Origin: Acidobacteriota bacterium
GTDB taxonomy: Bacteria > Acidobacteriota > Blastocatellia > RBC074
Length of the DNA stretch: 53,385 nucleotides
NCBI GenBank assembly: GCA_018269055.1
Contig: JAFDVI010000044.1
Location: 1 to 53,385, forward strand
Direction: 5' to 3'
The notes under the pieces are model-generated. The model saw only the letters and a list, made by a program, of their open reading frames with translations, searched no databases and had not been told where the DNA came from. A program made the translations under genes and the position numbers. This document shows positions 33,225 through 41,366 of the stretch, piece after piece. Each line of letters begins with the position of its first letter. Within the stretch, counting starts at the first letter, position 1.

Positions 33225-33719
33225 TCAAGCGTTGAAGTAAGTTCCGGGGGCGATTTCTTCGCCTTTGTCCACTTCCAATTCGCCGTTGGGCGCCAGGCTC
33301 ACCTTGTACCAGGGCAAAGCTTTCGGCGCGGGACCGCCCGTCACGTTGCCATCCTGGTCATACCGCGACCCGTGACAGGGACAGGCAAATCCGGTTTCGG
33401 AAGTCGAAACAATGCAACCCAGATGTGTGCAGACGGTTGAAATCGCGCACAGCTTTTCACCTTCGCGAACAACACAGATATTGTGTTCGCCGAGCGTAAT
33501 GCGCGTGCCGGACGGAAAGTTTTCAGGCTTGCCGATGCTGAACCGATTCGGCTGGCCGTAGGTCGCTCGCGGTTTGATGAAGACCAGGTTGGAAAAAATA
33601 CTGACAACCGCTGACCCGAACAGCCCGAAGCTGCTTAACCAATTGAGCATTCGACGCCGGGTAATTTGCCCTTCAGTCAGTTCCTCGTTCGAAGTGTTGG
33701 CTTTCTTGGCCATTGCCAT
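33225..33719 (-). CDS. petC: Rieske [2Fe-2S] subunit of the quinol:cytochrome c oxidoreductase
   Basis: ATG 33719 (GAGGAGG nine bases upstream) gives 164 aa. A Tat-like N-terminus (TRRRMLNWLSSFG) leads into one TM anchor (about 26-48), followed by a periplasmic Rieske fold. Cluster ligands are C97/H99 in CTHLGC and C113/H116 in CPCHGS; C102 and C115 form the usual disulfide. The G-SRYD and GGPAPKALPW stretches complete the signature. It takes electrons from quinol bound at cytochrome b and passes them to a c-type cytochrome, here most likely the heptahaem protein. Its start overlaps the preceding CcoS-like reading frame by 47 bases, indicating translational coupling. Confidence 0.95.
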   Translation of the reverse strand: MAMAKKANTSNEELTEGQITRRRMLNWLSSFGLFGSAVVSIFSNLVFIKPRATYGQPNRFSIGKPENFPSGTRITLGEHNICVVREGEKLCAISTVCTHLGCIVSTSETGFACPCHGSRYDQDGNVTGGPAPKALPWYKVSLAPNGELEVDKGEEIAPGTYFNA

Positions 33720-33918
33720 CGGTGCGATCCTCCTCGGAATGCAAATCCACCTCCGCCCTCGAAGATTCAACCAATTCTTCTATGTCCGACCAGAACACTT
33801 GAAACTTGGCGTCTTCAAGATTGCGAAAGTAATCCTGTTTGACTGCGAATATGAAGATGAGAAGAGCCCCGATGCCCATCAGCAAACTGGCAATGATTGC
33901 GATCCAGGTAAGAACCAT
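33673..33918 (-). CDS. CcoS-like small membrane protein, first gene of the cluster
   Basis: This 81-residue protein has one N-terminal helix (about 3-25), then FAVKQDYFRNLEDAKFQVFWSD and a polar acidic tail. The helix plus the F-AVK-xx-F-x-LE pattern resembles CcoS, the small cbb3 assembly protein (AVKSGQFDDLE in well-known members). The tail extends beyond normal CcoS and overlaps the Rieske gene by 47 bases in another frame. It opens the cluster: 269 gene-free bases precede it, and a GAGGGA ribosome site is present. The cluster promoter is expected there, but no clear FNR-type TTGAT-N4-ATCAA site was found. Confidence 0.6.
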   Translation of the reverse strand: MVLTWIAIIASLLMGIGALLIFIFAVKQDYFRNLEDAKFQVFWSDIEELVESSRAEVDLHSEEDRTDGNGQESQHFERGTD

Positions 33919-34187
33919 TTGACAGTCCCTCTATTGACCATAGACATTGCTATCTTTACCCAATTTCAAATGGGCATCGGGATAAAAAAGAGAACAACGC
34001 AGGGAGAACAAAATCGCTTTCCCTCGTCGAACGCAGGAGCAATCAGCATTCCATTCGTGGAGTCACCTAAAATTTGTTGATTTACAATAGGGTTAGCAAA
34101 AGGAGGAGATAAAAGCAGGTATCAATTTGAGGAATTCTACTCAGAACAAAGGCGCACGGCTGAGTTATTTTACGCACGAATCCAAAC

Positions 34188-37100
34188 TTACCTGATGTTG
34201 ATGCGCACAACATTTGAGAGTTGTCCGTCAACGGTCAACACCAGTTCGACATCCCCACGTCCGGCCAAGTTCCTTGGAAGTTGTATGTTCACTTGATCAA
34301 GCCCGGCGTAATCGCCTTGCGGCCCTGCAAACAGGACAGGCAACGCGACGTTTCCAATTCTGGCGGTCATATTGGCCAGCGAACTGCGCCAGCGGAATCC
34401 GGTGCCGTACAGTACCAGAAAGACCTGATCAGAACTGTTCCCGACATCCGGCCCAAGATCAATTGGACGAGGGACAACATGTCCGCTTCCATCAATCGAA
34501 AACAACGATTCGATTTGTGGTGAATTGCTGCCGGCTCTGTAGCGTAACGCTTGGCCAGCGGGAACGCCTCTGCCGCTGCCATCGGCGGTGAACAATCCGG
34601 GCGCAACTTTCGACACCTGAATCTGGCAACTGAAAACTTTGTCGCTGCCATTGAAAATCATGACCGACGCAGGACCTTCAATCGTTCCGGCGGGGAGCTG
34701 GTAATTGATCTGATTCGGAGAAACAAAAAACAGCGGCGAAGATCGTTCTGCGCCGGACACATCTCGCACCTTCAGAATTGTTCCCGCCAGGTTGATTGGC
34801 AACTGATTGCCTGTCGCGGATTGCGTGCCATCGGCCATCCCGGCGCCAAAGGCCGTGACGATGGATTCCGGAGCCAACTGGCCCGCAGCCAAACTTGCCG
34901 CCGACACGCTCACAGCCATTCCAGCCTGCATCACGGTCAAGGGTTTCCCCGCAACGGTGATCGTCGTGCTGCGAGGCGATGGATTGGTATTGGACGCGAT
35001 CGTGTAGGTAACAGTTCCGCTACCCTGCAAGGTTGCGCTGTTAATGCTGATCCAGGGCACGGGGTTTTCCACTGTCCAAGAGCACTCATTGCCAGAAGCC
35101 GTCACTGTCACCGTGTCGCTGCCGCCCATCGCATCCACGGTATGGCTGATTGTCGAAAGTGTGTAAGCGCAAACCTGTCCAAGCGGCACTCGCCAGGCTC
35201 CCCTGCCGCGCGTGAAGGCAAACAGATGTGCCGTGCCGCCGAAGGAACTCACCGAAAGCCATTCCACGGGCGCATTGGCAAAACCCGTATTTTCCACCGC
35301 CCAGGTCACGCCCGCATCCGGGGACGTGTAAACTCCAATGTCTGTGCCGATATACAGCCGTTGCGGATTGGTGGGATCAACGACAATGCAATTGACTGGA
35401 ACATCGGGCAGAGCGCCATCAATCGGCAGCCATCCCAATCCGCCGTTCACCGTGCGCCAGACGTGTTTGCCGCCAAAATTCGTGTATGTGGCGTAGGCGA
35501 TATCGCGATTGGTTGGATCGAAGGCCACTGCGGAGACTGTGCCGGAACGCGGATGCATTTCTGCCCACGAAGTATCGCCGGTCGAATTCAGCCCAATCGT
35601 CGTGCGATGAATCGAGCCTTGATCGGTTCCGGCCAAAACGAAGTTTCCATCATCCTGCGCAACAGTAATAGAAGTCATGGTTCCCCTGAGGGGCGCACTG
35701 GCCGGCGTCCAGGTTTCGGCGCCGTTTTTCGTTCGCCAAAGCCTGGTGCCGCCCATCCAAAGCCGAGAGGAATCGCTCGGATCCATCGCAAAGGGAACGA
35801 TGAATCCGAAGCCTTCATTATTGATGTTGGTCGTGGCGGGGCGGAACGTGCTTCCCCCATCCGTGGATTTCATCAACGATAATCCGGTCGTCTCGGCGTA
35901 AATGATGCCCGGATTTGTGGGATCAACCGCCACATATCCACCGTCGCCATCTAAAATTTCGCGCCAGGCATTCACGCCATTTACATCTGCTCCCAGAAGC
36001 ACGCCGTTGTCCTGTGCACCTCCCAAATACTTCGATCCGTTCGGAAACGCAGTTCCATGATAGAACTGCGTCACGCTGTAATCGTTGTTCAGCGAAGTCC
36101 AGGTGACGCTGCTCGAACTCGGCGAACACGGCGCGCGATTGCCCGTGGCCGTTTGCGCACGGGAATTTTCCGTACGGAAAATTCCGCCGTCATTGCCGAC
36201 ATACATAATGCGGTTTGAAGCGCCGTTGAATTGGGGATGAAAAACGATGGCGTGATGGTCGGCGTGGACGTAACGACTCGGAGCCTTCTGAGCCTGATCC
36301 CAAAATGAAGCCATTCCCCAATTCGCGCCGCCGTCATCGGAACGAAACAGGTCAACGCCTCCTACCCAGACGATATTTTCATTCAATGGATCTACCGCAA
36401 TGACGTTGTCGAACCACCCCTGGGCATACGTTTGATTGATTCCTCCGCTGGAGCGGCATTCGGTTTGAAACGCCCAAATGGCATTCGTAAACAATGCGCC
36501 ATTCAACTTGGACGAACGCCCATCGTTGACTTTTGTCCAGGAACCGACCTCGCCTCCAGCCGTGGAACGAAACACCGCGTGCAAAGTATGCGGCGTTCCG
36601 GCGGCTCCGTTTTCAGAGGACACGGCATACACCACATCCTGATTTGAGGGAGCAATAGCCAAACTGGTGCGCGCCATTCCTTCTTCGGTGTAAACGACTT
36701 CCCATTGCCCGAACCCTGCGGCATTGTCATTGCGATAAATCGAAGCCTGAACCGTGGCCGGAAACCGGAAGTTGGTCGTCAATCCGCACGTCGCAAACAC
36801 AACGTCCGTCGTCCGATCCGTACGAATCGCCAGATCCGTGCAACCGCCATTGCCCTGCTCGTTGAGCACCGTCGTCCAATTCACGCCTCCGTCCACCGAA
36901 CGCATTACACCGCCTCGCGTCGCAGCGTAAATGCGGCTGGAATTATTCGGGCTGACGACAATGTCGTTGACGTAATAAAAGTTCTGATTGCCGGTTCCAT
37001 CCAATCGCCGCCAGGTGTTTCCCCCATCAAAGCTGCGGAATATCCCAGCGCCCCGCGTCGCATCCGAATTGAAATATCCTTCGCCCGTACCGGCGTAAAT

Positions 37101-37826
37101 GATTTCAGGATTGACCGGGTCAAATGCCAGCGCGCAAACCGCCAGCGTCGGCAGCAAATCCGACAAAGGCTCCCAGTTTCTCCCGCCATCGGTTGTCTTC
37201 CAGACTCCGCCAGAAACGGCTGCGGCATACATCACTTCGGGCGAACGGGGATTGATCAACAACGCTCTGGTGCGCCCTCCCACATTGCCAGGGCCAAGCG
37301 GCGTCCATCCCTGCAAGGATGCTTTGGAATTCAACACTTCCCCTGAGTCTCTTGCCGCCATTCGCCGCGAAGGCAACAGCCGGTTGAGCATGGTTGAAAA
37401 CTGCGGCAGATCAAGCGACTTTTCAATCGCCTCCAGGTAAAGCTCCGGCCGCAACTCCGATTCTCCTTCAGGCAAACGACGCTCTGTCAGGTATTTTGCG
37501 GCTTCACCCGGCTGATCGTATCGTTTGTGCTCCATCTCTTCGCGTTCGCGTTCCCATTCCTCATCGTTGTCCTGCTCCAATTCTTCCCGGCCTATCGCGC
37601 CCGGTTTATTTCTTTGAGCAAGGACATCCTTAATCCCGTTGTTGCGCAGCGAGAACTGAGCTTCAGATTTTGTGTTGACTGTTTTAAGCGCAGGCGAATA
37701 CGGAGCGGAAGGCGAGGAAAAGCAGAAGTAGACAAAAATCAGGCAAGCGATTGCCGAAACAATGGCCAATACCAACCAAAGCATTTTCCCAACTCGGGAT
37801 TTACCTGATTCGTTTGAAGTCCGCAT
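34188..37826 (-). CDS. secreted BNR/BACON protein with TIGR03437 end (short paralogue)
   Basis: ATG 37826 gives 1212 aa; a GTG lies eight codons upstream. Order: basic N-terminus and signal anchor (about 13-38); charged helical region with EAAKYLTERRLPEGE and LPQFSTMLNRLLP (about 95-145); BNR/sortilin-like propeller region (about 155-880) with many SxDGGxxW Asp-boxes and LGPGNVGGRTRALLINP; BACON-like domain (about 885-970, CSWTVENPVPWI); then a TIGR03437-like module (about 985-1212, LYGTGFRWRSSLA, GLDQVNIQLP). It matches 10808-17170 end to end except for the missing Ig/NHL block. It probably arose by duplication followed by gain or loss of that block. Exported; function unknown. Confidence 0.85.
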   Translation of the reverse strand: MRTSNESGKSRVGKMLWLVLAIVSAIACLIFVYFCFSSPSAPYSPALKTVNTKSEAQFSLRNNGIKDVLAQRNKPGAIGREELEQDNDEEWEREREEMEHKRYDQPGEAAKYLTERRLPEGESELRPELYLEAIEKSLDLPQFSTMLNRLLPSRRMAARDSGEVLNSKASLQGWTPLGPGNVGGRTRALLINPRSPEVMYAAAVSGGVWKTTDGGRNWEPLSDLLPTLAVCALAFDPVNPEIIYAGTGEGYFNSDATRGAGIFRSFDGGNTWRRLDGTGNQNFYYVNDIVVSPNNSSRIYAATRGGVMRSVDGGVNWTTVLNEQGNGGCTDLAIRTDRTTDVVFATCGLTTNFRFPATVQASIYRNDNAAGFGQWEVVYTEEGMARTSLAIAPSNQDVVYAVSSENGAAGTPHTLHAVFRSTAGGEVGSWTKVNDGRSSKLNGALFTNAIWAFQTECRSSGGINQTYAQGWFDNVIAVDPLNENIVWVGGVDLFRSDDGGANWGMASFWDQAQKAPSRYVHADHHAIVFHPQFNGASNRIMYVGNDGGIFRTENSRAQTATGNRAPCSPSSSSVTWTSLNNDYSVTQFYHGTAFPNGSKYLGGAQDNGVLLGADVNGVNAWREILDGDGGYVAVDPTNPGIIYAETTGLSLMKSTDGGSTFRPATTNINNEGFGFIVPFAMDPSDSSRLWMGGTRLWRTKNGAETWTPASAPLRGTMTSITVAQDDGNFVLAGTDQGSIHRTTIGLNSTGDTSWAEMHPRSGTVSAVAFDPTNRDIAYATYTNFGGKHVWRTVNGGLGWLPIDGALPDVPVNCIVVDPTNPQRLYIGTDIGVYTSPDAGVTWAVENTGFANAPVEWLSVSSFGGTAHLFAFTRGRGAWRVPLGQVCAYTLSTISHTVDAMGGSDTVTVTASGNECSWTVENPVPWISINSATLQGSGTVTYTIASNTNPSPRSTTITVAGKPLTVMQAGMAVSVSAASLAAGQLAPESIVTAFGAGMADGTQSATGNQLPINLAGTILKVRDVSGAERSSPLFFVSPNQINYQLPAGTIEGPASVMIFNGSDKVFSCQIQVSKVAPGLFTADGSGRGVPAGQALRYRAGSNSPQIESLFSIDGSGHVVPRPIDLGPDVGNSSDQVFLVLYGTGFRWRSSLANMTARIGNVALPVLFAGPQGDYAGLDQVNIQLPRNLAGRGDVELVLTVDGQLSNVVRINIR

Positions 37827-38556
37827 GCACTGTTTCCCACCCGGAAACACAGAAAATTGGGAGTCTTAACTGTACGGTTAACATCAGCATAACTTTGGGC
37901 GAAATGCTGCGTTTGGCACCAGGGGGTTCACAACTAATCCGAAACAGTCCGGTTTGAACAAATGGCCGTGTTTCAATCAGTCAGATGTCGGCCTTTTGTT
38001 GAATCGGATCAGACGATAAGCACGGCCTTTCGGTTCAATGAAAGGCCGCAACCCGGTTGATCTCCCAGCGAGCTTTCAGTCAGGGACACAGTGACGATCA
38101 GGGCACCACCTACTTGGGAGTCCGGTCAAATTTCTGACCGGCCTAAAGCAATCTGCAAATATCATCCGTCAAAACAGGCACCTGCCCGGCTCCTGACGAA
38201 GTTGGTAGAAATCTGATGATGACTTTTTCTTTGGTAAATGCCTGATGCAGCGGCAACAGAAGTGCTTGGGCAAAACTGCGGGATTCCCCCTCGTTGAATC
38301 TACGCATAAATGTTCACCGCTATCGTCAGTATGAATTGGAGTACGGGGACTCGGCAGATAAAGAACTGGTCTCGGGATGTTTGAGAACCTGTGAGGGATA
38401 CTGACGTTCAGGCGAGCGGCATCTTACGCACGGCGTTCGTCAATTGCAAGGAGTCGAAATAAATTTAACAAAATTCGGTCAATCAACGCAGCTACGACAA
38501 TGTGTTAGTATCGAAGCATCAATCCTGGAGTATCTCTTTCGAGGAGAAAACAATCT
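37827..38556. other. 730-bp gene-free divergent region with two hairpins
   Basis: This separates the minus-strand BNR gene from the plus-strand dehydrogenase and should hold both promoters. Two hairpins are visible: CGGCCTTTC (38023-38031) with its complement at 38040-38048, and CCGGTCA (38122-38128) with TGACCGG at 38135-38141. No gene, tRNA or known riboswitch was recognised. The end (38541-38546) gives the GAGGAG ribosome site of the next gene. Confidence 0.5.
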
Positions 38557-39303
38557 GTGAAGCTAAAAGACAAAGTCGCCGTCATCACTGGCGCAGGTTC
38601 AGGTTTGGGCCGCGCCATCGCCATTCGTTTTGCCGAAGAAGGCGCCCGGATCGTCATCGCCGAACTGAACGAAGCCAAGGGCGAAGAAACGTTGCGCGAA
38701 GTTCAGGCCAAGGGCGTCGAAGCTTTTGCCATTCCAACCGATGTCAGCAAATCCGAATCGGTCGCCAACTTGTTCAAAGCGATTGATGATCGCCAATAGC
38801 CTGTAGACGTGATGGTCAACAATGCAGGAAACGCCGGTCAACTGACGCCGGTGCATTTGATGACCGACGAACAATGGCACGGAATCGTCCACGTCCATTT
38901 GAGCGGCACGTTTTACGGCACGCGCGAAGCTGTCAAACGAATGTTGGCGCAAGGTCGCGGCGGGGCCATCATCAATATTTCCTCTGTCGCCGCATTGCGT
39001 GGGTTGCCCGGCGGATCGTCGTACACCGCAGCCAAAGGCGGCATTCTGTCCTTCACCAAAGCCGTCGCGCAGGAATACGCCGCGCAAGGCATTCGCGTGA
39101 ACTGCATCGCTCCCGGATGGGTCGAAACGCCGATTCTGGAAAACCTGCCTGACAATCTTCGCCCGTTAATGACCGCCAATACACCACTTGGCAGAATCGG
39201 CAAACCCGAAGAAATCGCCGCCGTGGCGTTGTTTTTGGCCAGCGATGAATCCAGCTTTGTCGTCGGCCAAACCATTAGCCCGAACGGCGGGCTGCATACC
39301 TGA
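38557..39303 (+). pseudogene. short-chain dehydrogenase/reductase interrupted by in-frame TAG
   Basis: GTG 38557 (GAGGAG ten bases upstream) opens an SDR frame with the NAD(P) motif TGAGSGLG. Codon 81 is TAG (38797-38799), after AIDDRQ and before PVDVMVNNAG. The same frame then continues with no other lesion to 39303: NNAG, ISSVAAL, catalytic YTAAK, and GWVETPI. Total 248 codons plus stop is the normal SDR length. One C-to-T change (CAG to TAG) would explain it. Read literally, the first 80 residues hold only the Rossmann start, and reinitiation at 38809 would lack the cofactor site, so the product is probably inactive. A sequencing error or recent loss are the main alternatives. Confidence 0.8.
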
Positions 39304-39442
39304 AGCTTCAAATTTAATCTTGGTTGCGTTAGAGGATTGGGGACGATTTACCGCTATTTCCGGTGATAAGCCATGTTTGGCCGCGAACTGCCTTGGGGGC
39401 AGGCCGCGGCGCAGAAAACCAACTTCAACCGGAGGTAATCGT

Positions 39443-40162
39443 ATGAGATCCAAGCGACCAGCTTTTCACCAACTATTCGGACTTTTCCTTTTTGCTCTTA
39501 CGGTATTCGGAGCATCCCTTGTCGGCCAGGCTGCGGAACCAGGACATTGGTGGACGACGATTGGCTCTTCAGGTTCGCCAGGGCCAGTCACTCGCAGATG
39601 CGTCAGTCCTGGCAATCCTTTTGTCATCTTTCTGAATTGTCCGCCTGTACTGGCTGCGCCTGTGGTGTTATCCACTGCGTCAATCGGCCTGGAAGACATT
39701 CCGGCCTATTCGGGGCCGGTCGCGGCTCCTTTGCCGGATTATGATTACGAAGACAAAGTCATCGTTCGGTACAACGTGACGGCTGTGGAGGGATTGTTCA
39801 CCGATTCGGCCAACGGAATCCGCATGCTGGTCAAATATCTGGATGCTGGCGAGCACGCACAAGTCACGGTCAAACTTCAGGAATTCAATTTTTCAACCGG
39901 AGCCATTACCACGCGGTTGAGTTTTGACAGCAACCAGTACGCGGATTCAACCGGCTATCAACTGCGGTACGCATCGGACACGACCAAACCCGATTTCGAT
40001 TTCGTCAAAAACGCGTATTACATCGAAGCGACGCTGAAAATGACGCATTCTCCGATTTACGGTTTGGACGGCCCGCTCACCGCTCCCAAATTGGCAGCAG
40101 TTCGGTTGGAAAAAACCTTCCTGCTCAACTTTCCGATAGACATTTCCATCCCGGAGCCTTGA
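39443..40162 (+). CDS. secreted protein of unknown family, paralogue A
   Basis: ATG 39443 has a strong GGAGG seven bases upstream, giving 239 aa; the longer frame overlaps the dehydrogenase and lacks a ribosome site. A signal peptide (about 8-29, cleavage near GQAAE) is followed by a mature domain with VIVRYNVTAVEGLF, VKYLDAGEHAQVTVKLQEFN, ITTRLSFDSNQYA and FVKNAYYIEATLKM. The same blocks occur in order in the next gene (40627-41283), so the two are tandem paralogues. The alternating hydrophobic pattern suggests an all-beta jelly-roll-like fold. No catalytic or metal motif is visible. A terminator follows at 40384. Confidence 0.72.
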   Translation: MRSKRPAFHQLFGLFLFALTVFGASLVGQAAEPGHWWTTIGSSGSPGPVTRRCVSPGNPFVIFLNCPPVLAAPVVLSTASIGLEDIPAYSGPVAAPLPDYDYEDKVIVRYNVTAVEGLFTDSANGIRMLVKYLDAGEHAQVTVKLQEFNFSTGAITTRLSFDSNQYADSTGYQLRYASDTTKPDFDFVKNAYYIEATLKMTHSPIYGLDGPLTAPKLAAVRLEKTFLLNFPIDISIPEP

Positions 40163-40207
40163 GCTTCAACTAAATCAGAACAAACAACATTGGGGCACTC
40201 TTTTTTC

Positions 40208-40313
40208 GACAGGATTTACAGGATGGGGCAGGATTTTCAGAAACGCTAATTTCAACAAGGCTCCAATCAAGTTGGAATTCCGTTTATCCTGAAAAATCCT
40301 GTTAATCCTGTCT
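40208..40313. repeat. inverted repeat of ACAGGATTTACAGGAT-type sequence
   Basis: The left side (about 40208-40256) carries GACAGGATTTACAGGAT and CAGGATTTTCAG. The right side (about 40271-40313) is its approximate complement with small insertions (ATCCTGTTAATCCTGTC). Each arm itself repeats the 6-base word CAGGAT. The pattern resembles a dispersed repeat that I recall from several unrelated genomes. It fills part of the 464-bp gap between the two paralogues; the rest is the terminator and leader of the second gene. Confidence 0.65.
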
Positions 40314-40383
40314 CAAAGTTTTTTGTTTTGATTTAGTCCGAATTTCGATTTTTTTTGACAGACTCAAGAATATTCCCAACCTC

Positions 40384-40412
40384 AAAAGGCACAGCAAAAG
40401 TCTGTGCCTTTT
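40384..40412 (+). terminator. intrinsic terminator between the two secreted paralogues
   Basis: AAAAGGCACAG (40384-40394) pairs perfectly with CTGTGCCTTTT (40402-40412) around a 7-base loop. It is followed by GTGTTTTC, with the T-run starting in the stem. It should end the transcript of paralogue A and leave paralogue B with its own promoter. Confidence 0.7.
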
Positions 40413-40626
40413 GTGTTTTCCGCGAAGACGGCCCCAACGCGTTTGGCTCAAAAGCAACCAGTTTTTTTCATCCTTTTTTGAATTTTCCGTACCGGGTTTT
40501 CCCGCGAGATCACGCTTACACCATTGAACGAGTTAATTCCTGGGACTCGAAACCCCGTACAGTCCTTACCTGTGACGACCACTCACACCGGGTCATCACC
40601 AGCCAACAACAACTTTGGAGGTATCA

Positions 40627-41283
40627 ATGAAATCACGGATCAATTTTTCAAAAACCGTCAGCCTGTTTTTGAGCATCGCGCTTTTGCTTTCCACAACCAT
40701 CATGGCCAGCACGTCTGCCCGCGCCGATGTGGATTCCTGGTTCAAAGCCTGGACAACCGTCGGTTCCGCCGGAACCATTGACGAAGCCGACACCGGCAAA
40801 CTTGTTATGCAAGGATCAACCATTTCTTTTCCCGAACTCCTGGGACCATTGCCAACAGACAATTTTCCGGAACGCGCGAGTGCGGCGGCGATTCCATTTC
40901 CGGAGCAAACCGTTACCGCCACCGTTCGCTACAACGTCGTCGCCACCGACGGATTGTTTGAAAACGGCGCGTATCTGGGCATGAAAGCCCGGTTGCGTGA
41001 CGACGGCGACCGCGCGCAAGTCGTTCTGCGGTTGTATGAAGTCAACATTGACACGGGCGCAACCTCGCTGGTGATGACGCTGGACAGCAACAGCTTTGCT
41101 CCGAGCGCGAATTATCAAACCGTCGGCGCGTCCGTCTTCGTCGGCAACCGCATCAACTTCCTGCAAAACGCCTATTACATCGAAGCCACAATGGTGCAGA
41201 AGAAATCCTCCATCATCGTCTTTGGCGGAGGCCGCCCCGGCATCGCCGTCATCCAATTGAATAAATTCACGCCAATTCTGTAA
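40627..41283 (+). CDS. secreted protein of unknown family, paralogue B
   Basis: ATG 40627 (GGAGGT upstream) gives 218 aa; the frame could also start at a TTG four codons earlier. A signal peptide (about 10-33, SARA-D cleavage) precedes a domain sharing TVRYNVVATDGLF, MKARLRDDGDRAQVVLRLYEVN, LVMTLDSNSFA and FLQNAYYIEATM with paralogue A (39443-40162). Paralogue A has a longer N-terminal part with two cysteines that are absent here. Function is unknown; a beta-sandwich binding or structural role is a guess. Upstream is the AT-rich leader following the terminator at 40384. Confidence 0.72.
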   Translation: MKSRINFSKTVSLFLSIALLLSTTIMASTSARADVDSWFKAWTTVGSAGTIDEADTGKLVMQGSTISFPELLGPLPTDNFPERASAAAIPFPEQTVTATVRYNVVATDGLFENGAYLGMKARLRDDGDRAQVVLRLYEVNIDTGATSLVMTLDSNSFAPSANYQTVGASVFVGNRINFLQNAYYIEATMVQKKSSIIVFGGGRPGIAVIQLNKFTPIL

Positions 41284-41366
41284 ACACTGATTCTGGCATT
41301 CAGGCTCCGACAGGATTCGAGTAAGATGCGCAAGCAAATTGCTCAACCCAATTCGGAGAATCCGCA

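Noticed and set aside
33919..34187. FNR/Anr box controlling the oxidase cluster
   Set aside because: Only half-like words were found (GTTGATTTAC, TATCAATTTG); no TTGAT-N4-ATCAA.
34551..35882. Plus-strand frame of 443 codons
   Set aside because: It is opposite the second BNR gene with no recognisable domain; a shadow frame.
38797..38799. TAG as an encoded pyrrolysine or read-through codon
   Set aside because: No other gene in the window has internal TAG and the SDR family has no such residue; nonsense mutation or sequence error is simpler.
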